Positions 1-9,828 of a stretch of DNA of 64,000 nucleotides are shown one piece after another. Positions within the stretch are counted from its first letter, which is position 1. Every line of letters begins with the position of its first letter. Both the position numbers and the translations under genes were made by a program. Under the pieces are notes generated by a model. The model saw nothing but the letters and a program-made list of their open reading frames with translations, searched no databases and had not been told where the DNA came from. The DNA is from Phlyctochytrium arcticum. Lineage: Eukaryota > Chytridiomycota > Chytridiomycetes > Chytridiales > Chytridiaceae. Location of the stretch: the NCBI GenBank assembly GCA_025602905.1, contig JAHLKI010000002.1, positions 930,001 through 994,000 on the forward strand, read 5' to 3'.

Positions 1-903
1 TGTGCAGAATAGAGTTTATAGTAGCTATACGGAAATGTAACCGATTTGTATTATTCCAGCAGGCTTCTCGCTGTTGGTCTTAATCAAAACGTATAATAGA
101 ACATTACACGAATGAAAAAGCCCAGTATCAGAAATTCGATGTAAAATATATGGTGTTCGTGCCGTACGAAAACTCCCACGGACACCAGACAAGAAAGACT
201 CATTTGCACTTCCTGCCGAGCTCCTAAAGATGTAGAAGGAAGGTTCTTGCCAGAATCAATACCTGTGAACTGAAGCAAACGATGTTGAGCTTCCAGTCAA
301 AAACCTCAAAGTATACTCATGCCGGTAGATACATTTGGTATTGCGCATTTCAATGTAGAATAATCATGTATTGATGCGTTGAATAAAGGTCGTCGAACAG
401 GGCCACCAAATAAGTGACCAACTGCGCATTGGCGAGTATAGTGTGATGACATTTGTAAATTGGTACGTTGGCAAAATTACAGTTGAAGATCGTTCTGGTA
501 AACCACAAGCAGCACAATGTAGATCCTTGAGGCCCGCAAATTCAAATTCCCCGGTGCTTCGCGGTGCCATTACTATTTTTGTTTGCTCTTTGGACCCGCA
601 AATAAAGCGTAATTTCCGGTCTGCCATATCTATAAAAGGCCATACCCACTTCGTTTCCCCCTCCCTTCTCACATGTTTTCTCATGTTTTCTGCCCCATCA
701 TATGTACATGCCTCTGCCAAATGCGGTCCACGACTCGGACTGCGCGGATGTCATCAGACACTTGACGGCTAGAAAATACGGCAACAAATGCATAATCTTC
801 CCGACCTGCAACCTGGACTCTAAAGCTTCATTTGAATGGACGCTGTGGAAACAGCCATGCGCACTTGTGATCTACATGTGGGCTCAAGATAATTAAAAGT
901 AGC
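1..903. other. No gene recognised
   Basis: Short open frames occur on both strands, the longest about 118 codons at 364-720 on the minus strand. None has recognisable motifs, and none can be extended through convincing splice sites. I see nothing supportable here. Confidence 0.5.
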
Positions 904-1237
904 GCTGCGCTGAATTTATAAACATTGCGATGACAGCAAGATGCTGGAGATGATGCCGAGTTTTGACGATGAGGTAGGCCCGGTATTAGCCTGACAAGCA
1001 TTGGGAATGCTTATTCATTGCTTGTCCCAAGATCCGAGACTGGAAGCGCGGCCTGCGCGAGTGAGGAAGGCTCCGCTGAAATCATAAACATTGTGATGAC
1101 AGCAAAATGTCGGAGATGATGCCGATTTTGACGATAAGGTAGGCCCGTTATCAGCCTGGCAAGCATTGGAAATGCTTATTCATTGATTGTCCCAAGATTC
1201 AAGACTGGAAGCGCGGCCTGCGCGAGTGAGGAAGGCT
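904..1237. repeat. 166-bp tandem duplication, two copies
   Basis: Two adjacent copies, about 904-1069 and 1070-1237, share a start of the form gctNcgctgaa and the same end (gcgcggcctgcgcgagtgaggaaggct). The period is 166 bp, taken from the aacattg marks at 921 and 1087. The copies differ by scattered substitutions. Each contains a small hairpin, aagcatt paired with aatgctt. No frame is conserved between the copies. Confidence 0.8.
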
Positions 1238-2369
1238 GATGAGACGCAAAAAGTATCGGAACGCGGCTAATCGTCGGCGTCGATGAAATGAGGACAAATC
1301 ACCTGCTGGCCATGATTTTCGAGGGTACTCCTCTTCGATCAATCATCGTGGGAGATTGTTGTAGCCGTGAAAGAGCAAGTGGTCCGTGATGAAGCGATCA
1401 TGAGTGACATTTGGTGAGTGACGGTTGTTGATTGACATTTGAGGATTGACAGTTGATGGCTGACGTTTCCTGGTGGCTACATCGGCAGATGAACGGTGAA
1501 AGTGGAAAGGATGGAGGAGGGGCGGTACGTCGAACGACGTGGTGGTTGCTCTCTGCGTACTCGCTGGATCTGGGACGCACTACCAGAAGAACAAGGTGTA
1601 AATTAGAAGAGGGCGCAAAACCCGCCAATTTTGCCGGAGCTTACCAGGATGGACGACAAAGAGATGTTCCTACTCGCAGTCCCTAGTCCCTAGTCGCAGG
1701 TCGAAACGCCGACAATATGACGGGTGTCTTAATTGGGTTGACGCGCGCAAAGGCAATTCCGAGGTCTGAGTTGGTGGTAGGCGGTTCGCAAATCAAGTGC
1801 TCCGTTTCCGAGCGTGGGTTTCCGTCAAGCCTGTAGGCTTCATAAGAGTAGTAGGACTTGGTTCTGATGGGTCAGTATTCTTGCGGTCCAGTGGAAGGAG
1901 CTACCAGTTTAGCGCGCACGAGAGATCAACGTTTGGTTTCCCCCCTTGGTTCATTTCATGTCATGTGACCTCAACTCCAGATGGATTTCCGCTACTGACG
2001 GCGATGGACGACGATACCAACACAGGAAAGAATGGATCATGATTCAGCACAAAAGCAAGCTGATCAGCTTTGAAGTACAAGATGAGGGCCAAATCCACAG
2101 TGTTGAGTTTGACACTCATTTGATTCAGTCGATGGGGAGCACGCTGGCGTTATGCAGCATGGATTCACCCGCAAATTGACCAAGCACCACGTAAAAAGAT
2201 GCCGATGGCTGTGGAGTAGAGTGTCAGCTTTTGTCTTAGTTGTGTTTGTGTCAAGAAGTTTCTTTCAGATGCGCCCCAAAACACGATGAATCCAGCCCCA
2301 AATCGCGATTAATCCTACCGTACTGCAACAAATGGTCATCAGCGCTGCGAAAACATTGATTTCAAAAGG
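1238..2369. other. No gene recognised
   Basis: Intergenic-looking DNA. Open frames of 60-80 codons overlap each other on both strands with no motif and no plausible splice partners. Confidence 0.45.
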
Positions 2370-2442
2370 TCCCTGGTGGCCGAGTGGTTAAGCCAGGGCA
2401 GCGCCGACGGGTGAAATGCGGGTTCGATTCCCGCGCCTGGGG
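2370..2442 (+). tRNA. tRNA-like sequence, probably a degenerate tRNA or SINE head
   Basis: The sequence has a near-perfect internal polymerase III A box (tggccgagtggtta, 2377-2390) and B box (gggttcgattccc, 2420-2432). A T arm forms with stem gcggg/cccgc around ttcgatt. The possible acceptor arms (2370-2376 with 2436-2442) pair at six of seven positions, counting one wobble and one mismatch. I cannot fold an anticodon stem between 2395 and 2417, and the body is too short for a Leu or Ser type II tRNA, which the A box resembles. It therefore looks like a decayed tRNA(Leu/Ser)-like gene or the head of a tRNA-derived SINE. The isotype cannot be read. Confidence 0.4.
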
Positions 2443-3366
2443 TATATTCTTCAGTTACGCATGGTTCGCGAGCTTAAGAATGAATAGCGCAGCTGCCCCT
2501 GGGGCTACCGTCCTTCGGGACGGGAGCTTCAGATTTTCCATTCCTTTTGCCATGCGTGCTTTTTTTTTATAAAGTCCTGGGATGCGCCGATGCGGATGCA
2601 GAAGCAGTCACATATATATTATCTGGGCGAAATCAAGCACCATCACGCGACGCGTTTTTGGATGAGCGCGTATATCGGGCAATAAAGCCTCAAACTGACA
2701 CATTCATTGCATTGGACCGACATGGGTGCGATATCCGATATGTATGGAGGAAGTGCGATGGATGTGCAAACACCATAGCACATCAGATTGCGATGGCCGG
2801 CGCCTTAAGTACCCACTAGAGCGATGCACGCCCATGGGACATGGAAATGAACGAGATTGCGCTTGCAGTAGCCCTTCGAACATAGTGGGCCCGCCGAGAC
2901 TATACCAAGTCCATGATGACAGTTTCGACTAAGTTCCAACAGTGGTCTAGGGGACGGTAGCTGTAAATGTTATGAACGAGGGTTTCTTGGCCTCTCCCCT
3001 CTTGTTATTGTGTTTCCCAAATCCAAGCACCTGACTCTCAGGTCTTGCATCGTCTGGTCTCAGCAAATTTGATCGTTACCCGTCACATTGAATGACATTA
3101 CCAGCCGTGCTCGAAAAGAGCATGTTAAGGCGCAATTGTTATCAAGTTGCGAGAAATGGGGCAGAGCTGCAAAAGTTTGTATCAGATATATTACTCAGGC
3201 GCTCATTATACTACAGGATGAAATCGAATTATGTGAGAAGAATCAGCGCGGGCCTGGAACCCAGCGTGAACTATAGAATGGCACATGACAATCTGGACAT
3301 GTTCGGCATACGTGTCCAGCAGGTCTCCATACCGCTCCCTATACCACGAAGGCATAGTCAATGATG

Positions 3367-3670
3367 CTATTTCTTTCGATCCTTTAGCAACGTGTCGAGA
3401 TACTTGAACGCATTCCGCACTGTTTTGTGGACCATGGCCAGCTTCTGCGCCGGGGTGGTGTTTACAATTGGCCGGCCCTCCACGTCTCTTGACGACGTTC
3501 CGTACCGTACGGGGTCATTGTGGGTTTCATGGAATTTCGGCTGGAAAGTGGTGAATCGCTTTCCGCCCCAGCGGTTGAATGTGAACTCGTAAGACCATCC
3601 CAAGTATTCAAACGCGGTCATGTCCCAGAAATTGGATCCAATGCAGGTGTTCCTCCAACTGCTGTAGACC
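3367..3670 (-). CDS. Fragment of an unidentified protein, C-terminal exon
   Basis: The minus-strand frame from about 3670 to the stop at 3367 encodes roughly 100 residues rich in Trp and aromatic residues (for example GSNFWDMTAFEYLGWSYEF), ending in a lysine-rich tail (LLKDRKK). A stop lies just upstream near 3686, and a possible splice acceptor (caaag) sits beside it, so this may be the last exon of a gene reading from higher coordinates. The composition looks coding, but I do not recognise the family, and the upstream exons are uncertain. The fragment at 4084-4446 could belong to the same gene. Confidence 0.3.
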
Positions 3671-4083
3671 GTGCTCTTTGATCAGAATCAAACGATGTCG
3701 GTATACTATAGCGGTTGTCTGGGAATGCCATGGGTGTGCCGTGCAGTATATCTCGCGATGTTGGCGTGTAGCTATAGCACTTCCTTTCATCGTATGGTCT
3801 TCGGATACAGGCATTTGAAAAGAGAGATTGGGAGGATACATGAATCAATAGATTGAAATCTTTGTGAAATTGGGATGTTGTACGTATTGTCCGCTATATC
3901 GCTCAGATCTTGGAAGACAACTGGGTCATTGGCTGCGAGACTTCTAATCTACAAAGCAATCAGTGTTATTTGCAATATAAGCAAATAGAGTATGTTGAAG
4001 CATACCCTGAGCGTTCCACCTGGCATTGATCGACGATGAAGAAAAGTATTCTGGAAGAGGCTCTCTCTCAATCCTCTAAGAGT

Positions 4084-4446
4084 TTATCCATCATTCGCAT
4101 CCGCCGTCATTGAACTCGTAGTTGTTGATGATCCGGTGAAATCATGCTCGGAAATGAAGTTGGTAGTTGGGAAGCCCATCTTGATCACTTGGTCCACCGC
4201 GTCATGCATTGCTTCTTCATCATTGGTCAGGTGGGTCAAGTTCGTTACGTCGTTCCAGTTGTCAATGCCGTCCCAGTTCATGTGGTACTCCGGTTCCCAT
4301 CCAACAAAGTCGGCGAAAAATCCCTTCCACTTGATCAACGCCTCGTCTGGGTCTATCCGTTTGGCCAAATGCCGCCGGGGTCGAGGATTCGAGCTGGTAC
4401 GACTCTCTTGGCACACTTTCAAAGTATACAGAGCGTGCAATTTCAC
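4084..4446 (-). CDS. Fragment of an unidentified protein
   Basis: An open frame of 120 codons on the minus strand has a plausible globular stretch (ALIKWKGFFADFVGWEPEYH), followed by an acidic, Thr/Ser-rich tail and a stop. The start codon is uncertain: the frame may be an internal exon whose acceptor lies upstream. A second coding-looking stretch in another frame (around 4720-4890, with NVVALWWEKLGL) lies upstream and may be an earlier exon. The WKG...W pattern is only loosely reminiscent of a chromo-type fold, and I do not assign a function. Confidence 0.28.
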   Translation of the reverse strand: MKLHALYTLKVCQESRTSSNPRPRRHLAKRIDPDEALIKWKGFFADFVGWEPEYHMNWDGIDNWNDVTNLTHLTNDEEAMHDAVDQVIKMGFPTTNFISEHDFTGSSTTTSSMTADANDG

Positions 4447-5351
4447 GGCATCGGTAGCGTGACTTTGGTGCGTGGATAGTCATCCGATATTGACACTTTG
4501 GCTGCTACCTCGGCGAATGAATTTCGTGGATAGTATTGGGAGATTGGGATCTCGAGTTGCGTCCTTGTCACTAGCGTCGAGAGAGGTTAGTTTATGAAAC
4601 CTCCAATGGCTCTAAAATGTGTACTATACCTAGTTGGTCCCGTTGTTCAGCATCTGAGTGTCAGATTGCTGGCCATCACAGCAATCTTGCAGAATGACCA
4701 TCTGCATTTCGCAACAGCATCAGCTGTTATCCCAAGGGAAAGCAGTGTCGCCTTGAGCATTGGCACCAGCCTCTTTTGTCGTGACGGGAGGTGCCATTTC
4801 CGCAGATTGGCAGATTGGGTTGACTGACAGGCCAAGCTTTTCCCACCACAACGCGACAACGTTTAACGCGTACCTGCGCCACATCTCTTTGTTTAGATGA
4901 CTTTTTCCCACTCTGTCCACCAAGTCGCTACATAATTTGCTTTGGAGAAAACTACATGACACCCTTTAAATTGCAGTGATAACTCACATCGAAAGAAGAT
5001 GCATGTACCCGCAAATAGCAACCTTCCACCTCGATTAAACATGTTACACTGTTCCACCCATCTGGTCCATGCTAAATACTCCATCGGAGCTAGGTCCCAA
5101 CACCTGAGCGGATGCCGTGAACGACCTCACATCTCTTGAAAAAAGTCCGTTCAGGAACGTACAGTCTAGCCATTTACTCGAAACCTGCCATGTATCTGAG
5201 CCCGTTACAAAAGGGAAAGCTCAATGGATTCCAAGTGAGACTAAACTTCCAATTGAGAAAACGACGCTTGTATGCTGTCCGCGCAGTCGACTAGTAGCTA
5301 TTGCTCATTTCCAACACATATGAGAGCAGACATTCGCCCATTGGGTCCATC

Positions 5352-6152
5352 CTATTTGGTACCATTCCCCGACCTTGGTGTCCGCGAATCCAATGTCAGA
5401 GTAATCGGCCCCTCATTCACAATCTGGACCTGCATCATGGCTCCAAACTCGCCGTCTGCAAACAACTCAGTCGATATACTCGTTAGCGGCTTTTGTGGTT
5501 TACCTTTCACGCGTTCAGGCTTATGAGCTTGACCCAACTTGGCCACGAACTGGGTATAGAGGGGTTTACTTTCGTCTGATTTCATGGCTAGATGAAAGGA
5601 TAAATGAATGCTTGGCGAGAGGTTAAAATGCTGGTCACTTACCAAGATGGAAATCGGGTTTGGTGCCTTTTGATGTCAAAGCGTAAAGCGTAAATTGACT
5701 CACTACGAGATCAATATAAGTCGTCATGCTGGAATAGGATTGTGCTCAGGTAGCGTACCACTCAAGATTTCCAGATCAAGGTCTTTGACACTCTTACTCC
5801 ATGACCGCCCATTCTCGTCCTCGAAGACCCGGAGCGTCGTGATTTTGTTTACCCTAAAGCAGCAAATCAACAAAAACCGCCAGCATGCCCACGATGTCAC
5901 ATTACATCCAATCCACATCTTTCTCGGTATCATCCGTCTACTATTCTGATGTTAAAGTGTGCGGTTGACTAGGGAAAAGCGGAGAGTACAGACTGTGATT
6001 CCGATCAGAAGGCAAAGGCCTTTGTTGATTTGGCTGATGATGGAGTTGTTGACTATGGTCACAATTTAGGGAATTTGGAGCTATGAGAAGGGGGTTTGAG
6101 TTGGCTGACCTGCCACACTGGCCGTGCTGACTCTTTGGAGGACTGCCCGCAT
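5352..6152 (-). CDS. DTD1: D-aminoacyl-tRNA deacylase (DTD1 family)
   Basis: This cytosolic homodimeric enzyme hydrolyses D-aminoacyl-tRNA (and glycyl-tRNAAla), keeping D-residues out of translation. The six exons are 6110-6152, 5994-6052, 5906-5937, 5759-5853, 5643-5702 and 5352-5587; they join in frame to give 174 residues, the normal family length. The N terminus MRAVLQRVSTASV is typical of the family. Both family signatures are present: SQFTL at residues 78-82 and the NxGPxT loop as NEGPIT at 154-159. Four of the exons are 60 nt or shorter, and every intron is GT-AG. The second intron uses a GTCTGT donor, the weakest join. The gene is divergent from eL18, with about 245 bp between the start codons. 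Confidence 0.9.
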
Positions 6153-6397
6153 TCCTCTGTTTTTCTTCTAGTGGTGCAGGTTGCAGTGTAGGATGTATAG
6201 GTGGATGTCTGTGGGAATTGATCGAATTGAGATCCAAGGTTGAATCCCCGCTCAGTGTCGACCGTGCCACGACTGTGCCGCCGGACCGCGACGCCGGCTT
6301 GCTCTCCAATATTGGACGGCGCGGCAGAGCGGATTGGACAAGCTCATCCTCTCGATTCTTGGATTTTACCTTCTGGGAAGAGGCCACATTCGTCAAT
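6153..6397. promoter_or_regulatory. Shared promoter region between DTD1 and eL18
   Basis: The 245 bp between two divergent start codons must hold both core promoters and both 5' leaders. It is moderately GC-rich, with no clear TATA box and a pyrimidine-rich patch near the eL18 start. The assignment rests on gene arrangement only. Confidence 0.5.
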
Positions 6398-7661
6398 ATG
6401 GTAAGAAGAGAGGACAAGCTACGAAAATCAACGGCATCCATCCTACCCATCCATCCAAACTGTCTATTCATCTGTTCATCGTGAACGGATGGATGGATGG
6501 ATTCATCGTACTTGCGGGACACTTATCGCTTCTTGAGACATTTCGGACCTGGGAATTCTTGTTTTTGAACGTGGCATGACGGGGGTAGACGAGTTGTGAA
6601 CAAGGCCCGGCAGGGCGGCGCTTTGCATATCACTCCCCCTATTGTCTGCTCGAAACAGATTCACAACCGGAGTGGAATGAGGGCTTCCGTGTTGAGACTT
6701 GCGAATATGGATGGGAATGCGTGTGACCGTCGCAAGTGACATGTTCTGCTATTCGGACTTTGTGTATCGCCAGTGATTGTTGCATTCGCGTGTGCAAGAA
6801 CTGGTTGCGTATGCGGGAAAAGAAGAGCGGGGCGTGGAGCGATCTTTGAGCGACTCCTGTTGATTGACAGCTGACCGTTTCCGCATTTTTCCCTTTTCTC
6901 TTCTACTTTGCGTCCATCACAAAGGGTGTTGATTCCGGAGTTCGTCACCACATTAAGAAGGGTCAGCGTGATGCGCCCAAGTCAAAGGTTTGTCTTGTTC
7001 TTTTAATTCAACTCAGGCCGAAGACTAATAGTTTTTGTTTATAGGATGTGTACTTGACGATGCTTGTGAAGGTGTGTAATTTGTCGGCGGATCCACGATT
7101 GGAAAGTGATGGCTCATATTCTCTCGATGAATAGCTTTACCGCTTCCTGGCTCGCCGTACCGAGAGCAAGTTCAACCAGGTTGTTCTCAAGCGTCTCTTT
7201 ATGTCCCGCGTCAACCGCCCTCCTATTTCCATCTCCCGCCTTGCTCGTTTCATGGCCGGAAAGGAGGACAAGATTGCCGTCCTTGTTGGAACCGTCACCG
7301 ATGACAACCGTCTGTTGACTGTCCCCAAGTTGACCATCGCCGCTCTCCGTGTCACCCGTACCGCCCGTGCCCGTATCCTCAAGGCCGGTGGTGAAATCTT
7401 GACCTTCGATCAGTTGGCTCTCCGATCCCCTCTCGGAAAGGGAACCGTCCTTCTCCGTGGTCAGCGCAGCACCCGTGAGGCTGTCAAGCACTTCGGAACC
7501 CCCGGAAAGCCCCACAGCTCTGCCAAGTATGTACCTTCCCATTTCTTGATACGCAACCCCATCCTCATCATTTTTTCTTTTCCAGGCCTTACGTCCGCTC
7601 CAAGGGTCGCAAGCAAGAGCGTGCTCGTGGTCGCAGAAAGTCTCGCGGTTACAAGGCTTAA
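6398..7661 (+). CDS. RPL18: 60S ribosomal protein eL18
   Basis: This is a structural protein of the large cytosolic ribosomal subunit. The exons are 6398-6400, 6925-6987, 7045-7071, 7135-7526 and 7586-7661. They total 561 nt and give 186 residues, the usual fungal length. Recognisable family stretches include [32 protein letters not shown] and the basic C terminus [10 protein letters not shown]. The first exon is the ATG alone, followed by a perfect GTAAGA donor and a 524-bp intron; the second exon begins GVDSG. The ATG-only exon is inferred from the absence of another start in frame with exon 2 and from closure of the length. The other introns are about 57-63 bp. A long first intron is common in ribosomal protein genes. 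Confidence 0.92.
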
Positions 7662-8457
7662 GCGGTTCATCCCGCTTTGGCTTGGAGGGGGCATATATTC
7701 GTACAATTGTGTGTGTCCTTTCTTCTCTGCTCATTGTTTGGCTGCTGTGTCGTTTGTGTCTCGATGTGCGCCCATGAGATTTTTCCTTCAATACATACTT
7801 TGGTCTTCACCCAAATTTTTTTTAATTCCCTTGCGGTACAGCTTTTTTGTTGCGTGCGGATCGTATTTGCAGACTTTACGTCGATCCCATCCCTCAGAAA
7901 TGTAATTCACTGTCAATATTGTCTGGACCTTGACACCATGATTGGCTTGACATTTCTCGTCCAATCTCACAATAGCCGGCGTAACCCGTGGGAAAATACT
8001 ATCCAATGCAAGCACTGACATTATTGGACGTGATGTGAAATGGACGTGTAGCATAATACACCGTCTATTTCGAGAACGAATAGACAGATGTCCATATCTT
8101 CCCACCTGATATATTATACCCTTGTCGCATTACTTACTTCCCTTTCACAATTGACATACAAACCTGATGGGACTCATGGGAGACTTGAGTGTGTGAGTAA
8201 CGGCAGATGGAGAGAGAACCGAGTGTGGGACTTTTTGAAGTTGAGACAAACCACACTACACAAACGGATGAACAGTATATCAGATTGCAGTTTCTATTTA
8301 CAGATGTGTATAAGAATGGAGAGAAAAAATTAAAAAAGCGTAGAGATAAAAAACATGATGCTAAACGCAGTACAAAATGCAAAAAAAGGGAAAAAATGAA
8401 TATAGGAATACGAATATAGATTGGAGAGAGAGAGAGAGAGAGAGCGAGCGCATGTTT
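7662..8457. other. Intergenic, with a (GA)n microsatellite
   Basis: The 3' regions of the convergent eL18 and INSIG genes. A dinucleotide GA run occupies about 8423-8444. I see no gene; the open frames here run out of the ends of the flanking genes or are AT-rich shadows. Confidence 0.6.
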
Positions 8458-9264
8458 TCAAACACTTTTTGTCGAAGCCAATTGTCGTCCAATAGCTCCA
8501 AACAGGACACTCCCCGAATACAGCATACACGGAAACCAAGACCGAACCCCGCCAAAATCCGCCTGGGTGAATGAATACAACCCGGAATTGACAAAGGATT
8601 GGGCGACCGAGGTGCCGATGAAAGCTACCGTCAGTGAAAAGAAAAAGCCGTGGGAGGAGCGGTCAAAGAGCAGCCAGAGCCAGACGGAGGAGAGGGCTAG
8701 GACTAGCGAGACTTGGGGGGTGGATGTCCATGGGAGTTTCTAAAAAATGGTATGAGGAGTTGTTGGGGAGATGGGTTGGGAAAGACTTACACTGGTAGCA
8801 TAATTGACACCTACGAACCCGCCACAGCACCGAAGGATATTACTCCACCCCACTGGCCGAGCATATCCAAAATGGCGATCCAGGACGGGATACAATGATC
8901 CAATGAATGCGCCGGCGCCGCCGCAACATAAGGGAACCCAGAGGGCGGTGGTAGCGGGGTATCGCGTGATATCGTGGGATTGCTGGAATTTGTCAATTAT
9001 GAGGGCAAACAGGCCGCCGAGGAGGAAGAGGAGGAGGGTGTGGGAGAGGTGGCCTAGTGGGGTTTGGGGGGTGGGTTTGGGTGGTGAGGAAGAGTGACGG
9101 GTGGGATTTGACAGTGAGGGGACGAAAGGGGGTTTAGAAGAAGATAGTGTTGGTGATGAGTGTTTACGGAGGTGGGCGCTGCAGGCAGACATGGTGGTCA
9201 AGCTCGCCAAATCCTCCGAAACTGCTGCTCCTCCTTTGACGAGACCCGTACACAGATTAGACAT
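8458..9264 (-). CDS. INSIG (insulin-induced gene) family ER membrane protein
   Basis: INSIG proteins are multi-pass ER proteins that bind sterol-sensing-domain proteins (SCAP, HMG-CoA reductase) and control sterol synthesis. The two exons, 8791-9264 and 8458-8739, flank a 51-bp intron and give 251 residues. Family hallmarks are ALWVPLCCGGAGAFIGSLYP (about 108-127), the VGVNYATSKL segment across the splice, LLFDRSSHG, and near the C terminus VRSWFPCMLYSGSVLFGAIGRQLA-type sequence (Trp-Phe-Pro-Cys and Gly-Arg-Gln-Leu-Ala visible). There are about six hydrophobic segments. The first 70 residues are Ser/Pro-rich and probably cytosolic. An upstream in-frame ATG at 9516 would add 84 low-complexity residues. 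I prefer 9264, which gives a normal length. Confidence 0.9.
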
Positions 9265-9786
9265 TTTCCTCCTCCCCGCGCGTCTCTCTCTTCTCCGAGT
9301 TTCGTCCAATACACCCACAGTACGTTTGTTGTCGTCGTCGTGGTGGTGGTGGTGGTTCCTACTACTGTCGAACGGGATTGCCCAAAAGTCCCAATCCCAA
9401 AAACCGCGGGAAGCAATTGCGAAAAGCCAAACCGCGTGCGTATATAGGGAACCTGAGCCTGCGCCACACCAATGTGGTAAATGTTCGGTCCCTCCGCTCA
9501 GCCCTGAAATTCGCACATGTTTGGCAGCCTGGTGGTGCCCACAAAAAACAATGGATGTTGCTTATGCAACTGCCTCTAATATTCATTCATTCATTTCCCG
9601 AATTTCTTCTGTTCTCTCCCATCTTTCCCAACAGCCAACATATATCCATACCAATAGTTCCAACCTTTCAAAGCTGAACCCCAACGCGAAACCCAGAAAG
9701 GAGCACCCCACTTCCGCCGCTTACGTGAGCACACGGCACAGCCATGCAAGGGCATCACGCGACGTTTTTCGTGGAAGATGGCCTGA

Positions 9787-9828
9787 CTTTGATGGGACGA
9801 CTTTGATGGGACGACTTTGATGGGACGA
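9787..9828. repeat. Three tandem copies of a 14-bp unit
   Basis: The unit ctttgatgggacga is repeated exactly three times. It lies in non-coding DNA upstream of INSIG. Confidence 0.85.

Noticed and set aside
7114..7791. Long minus-strand frame opposite eL18
   Set aside because: It is a shadow of the GC-biased codons of the ribosomal protein gene, with no independent start context or motif.
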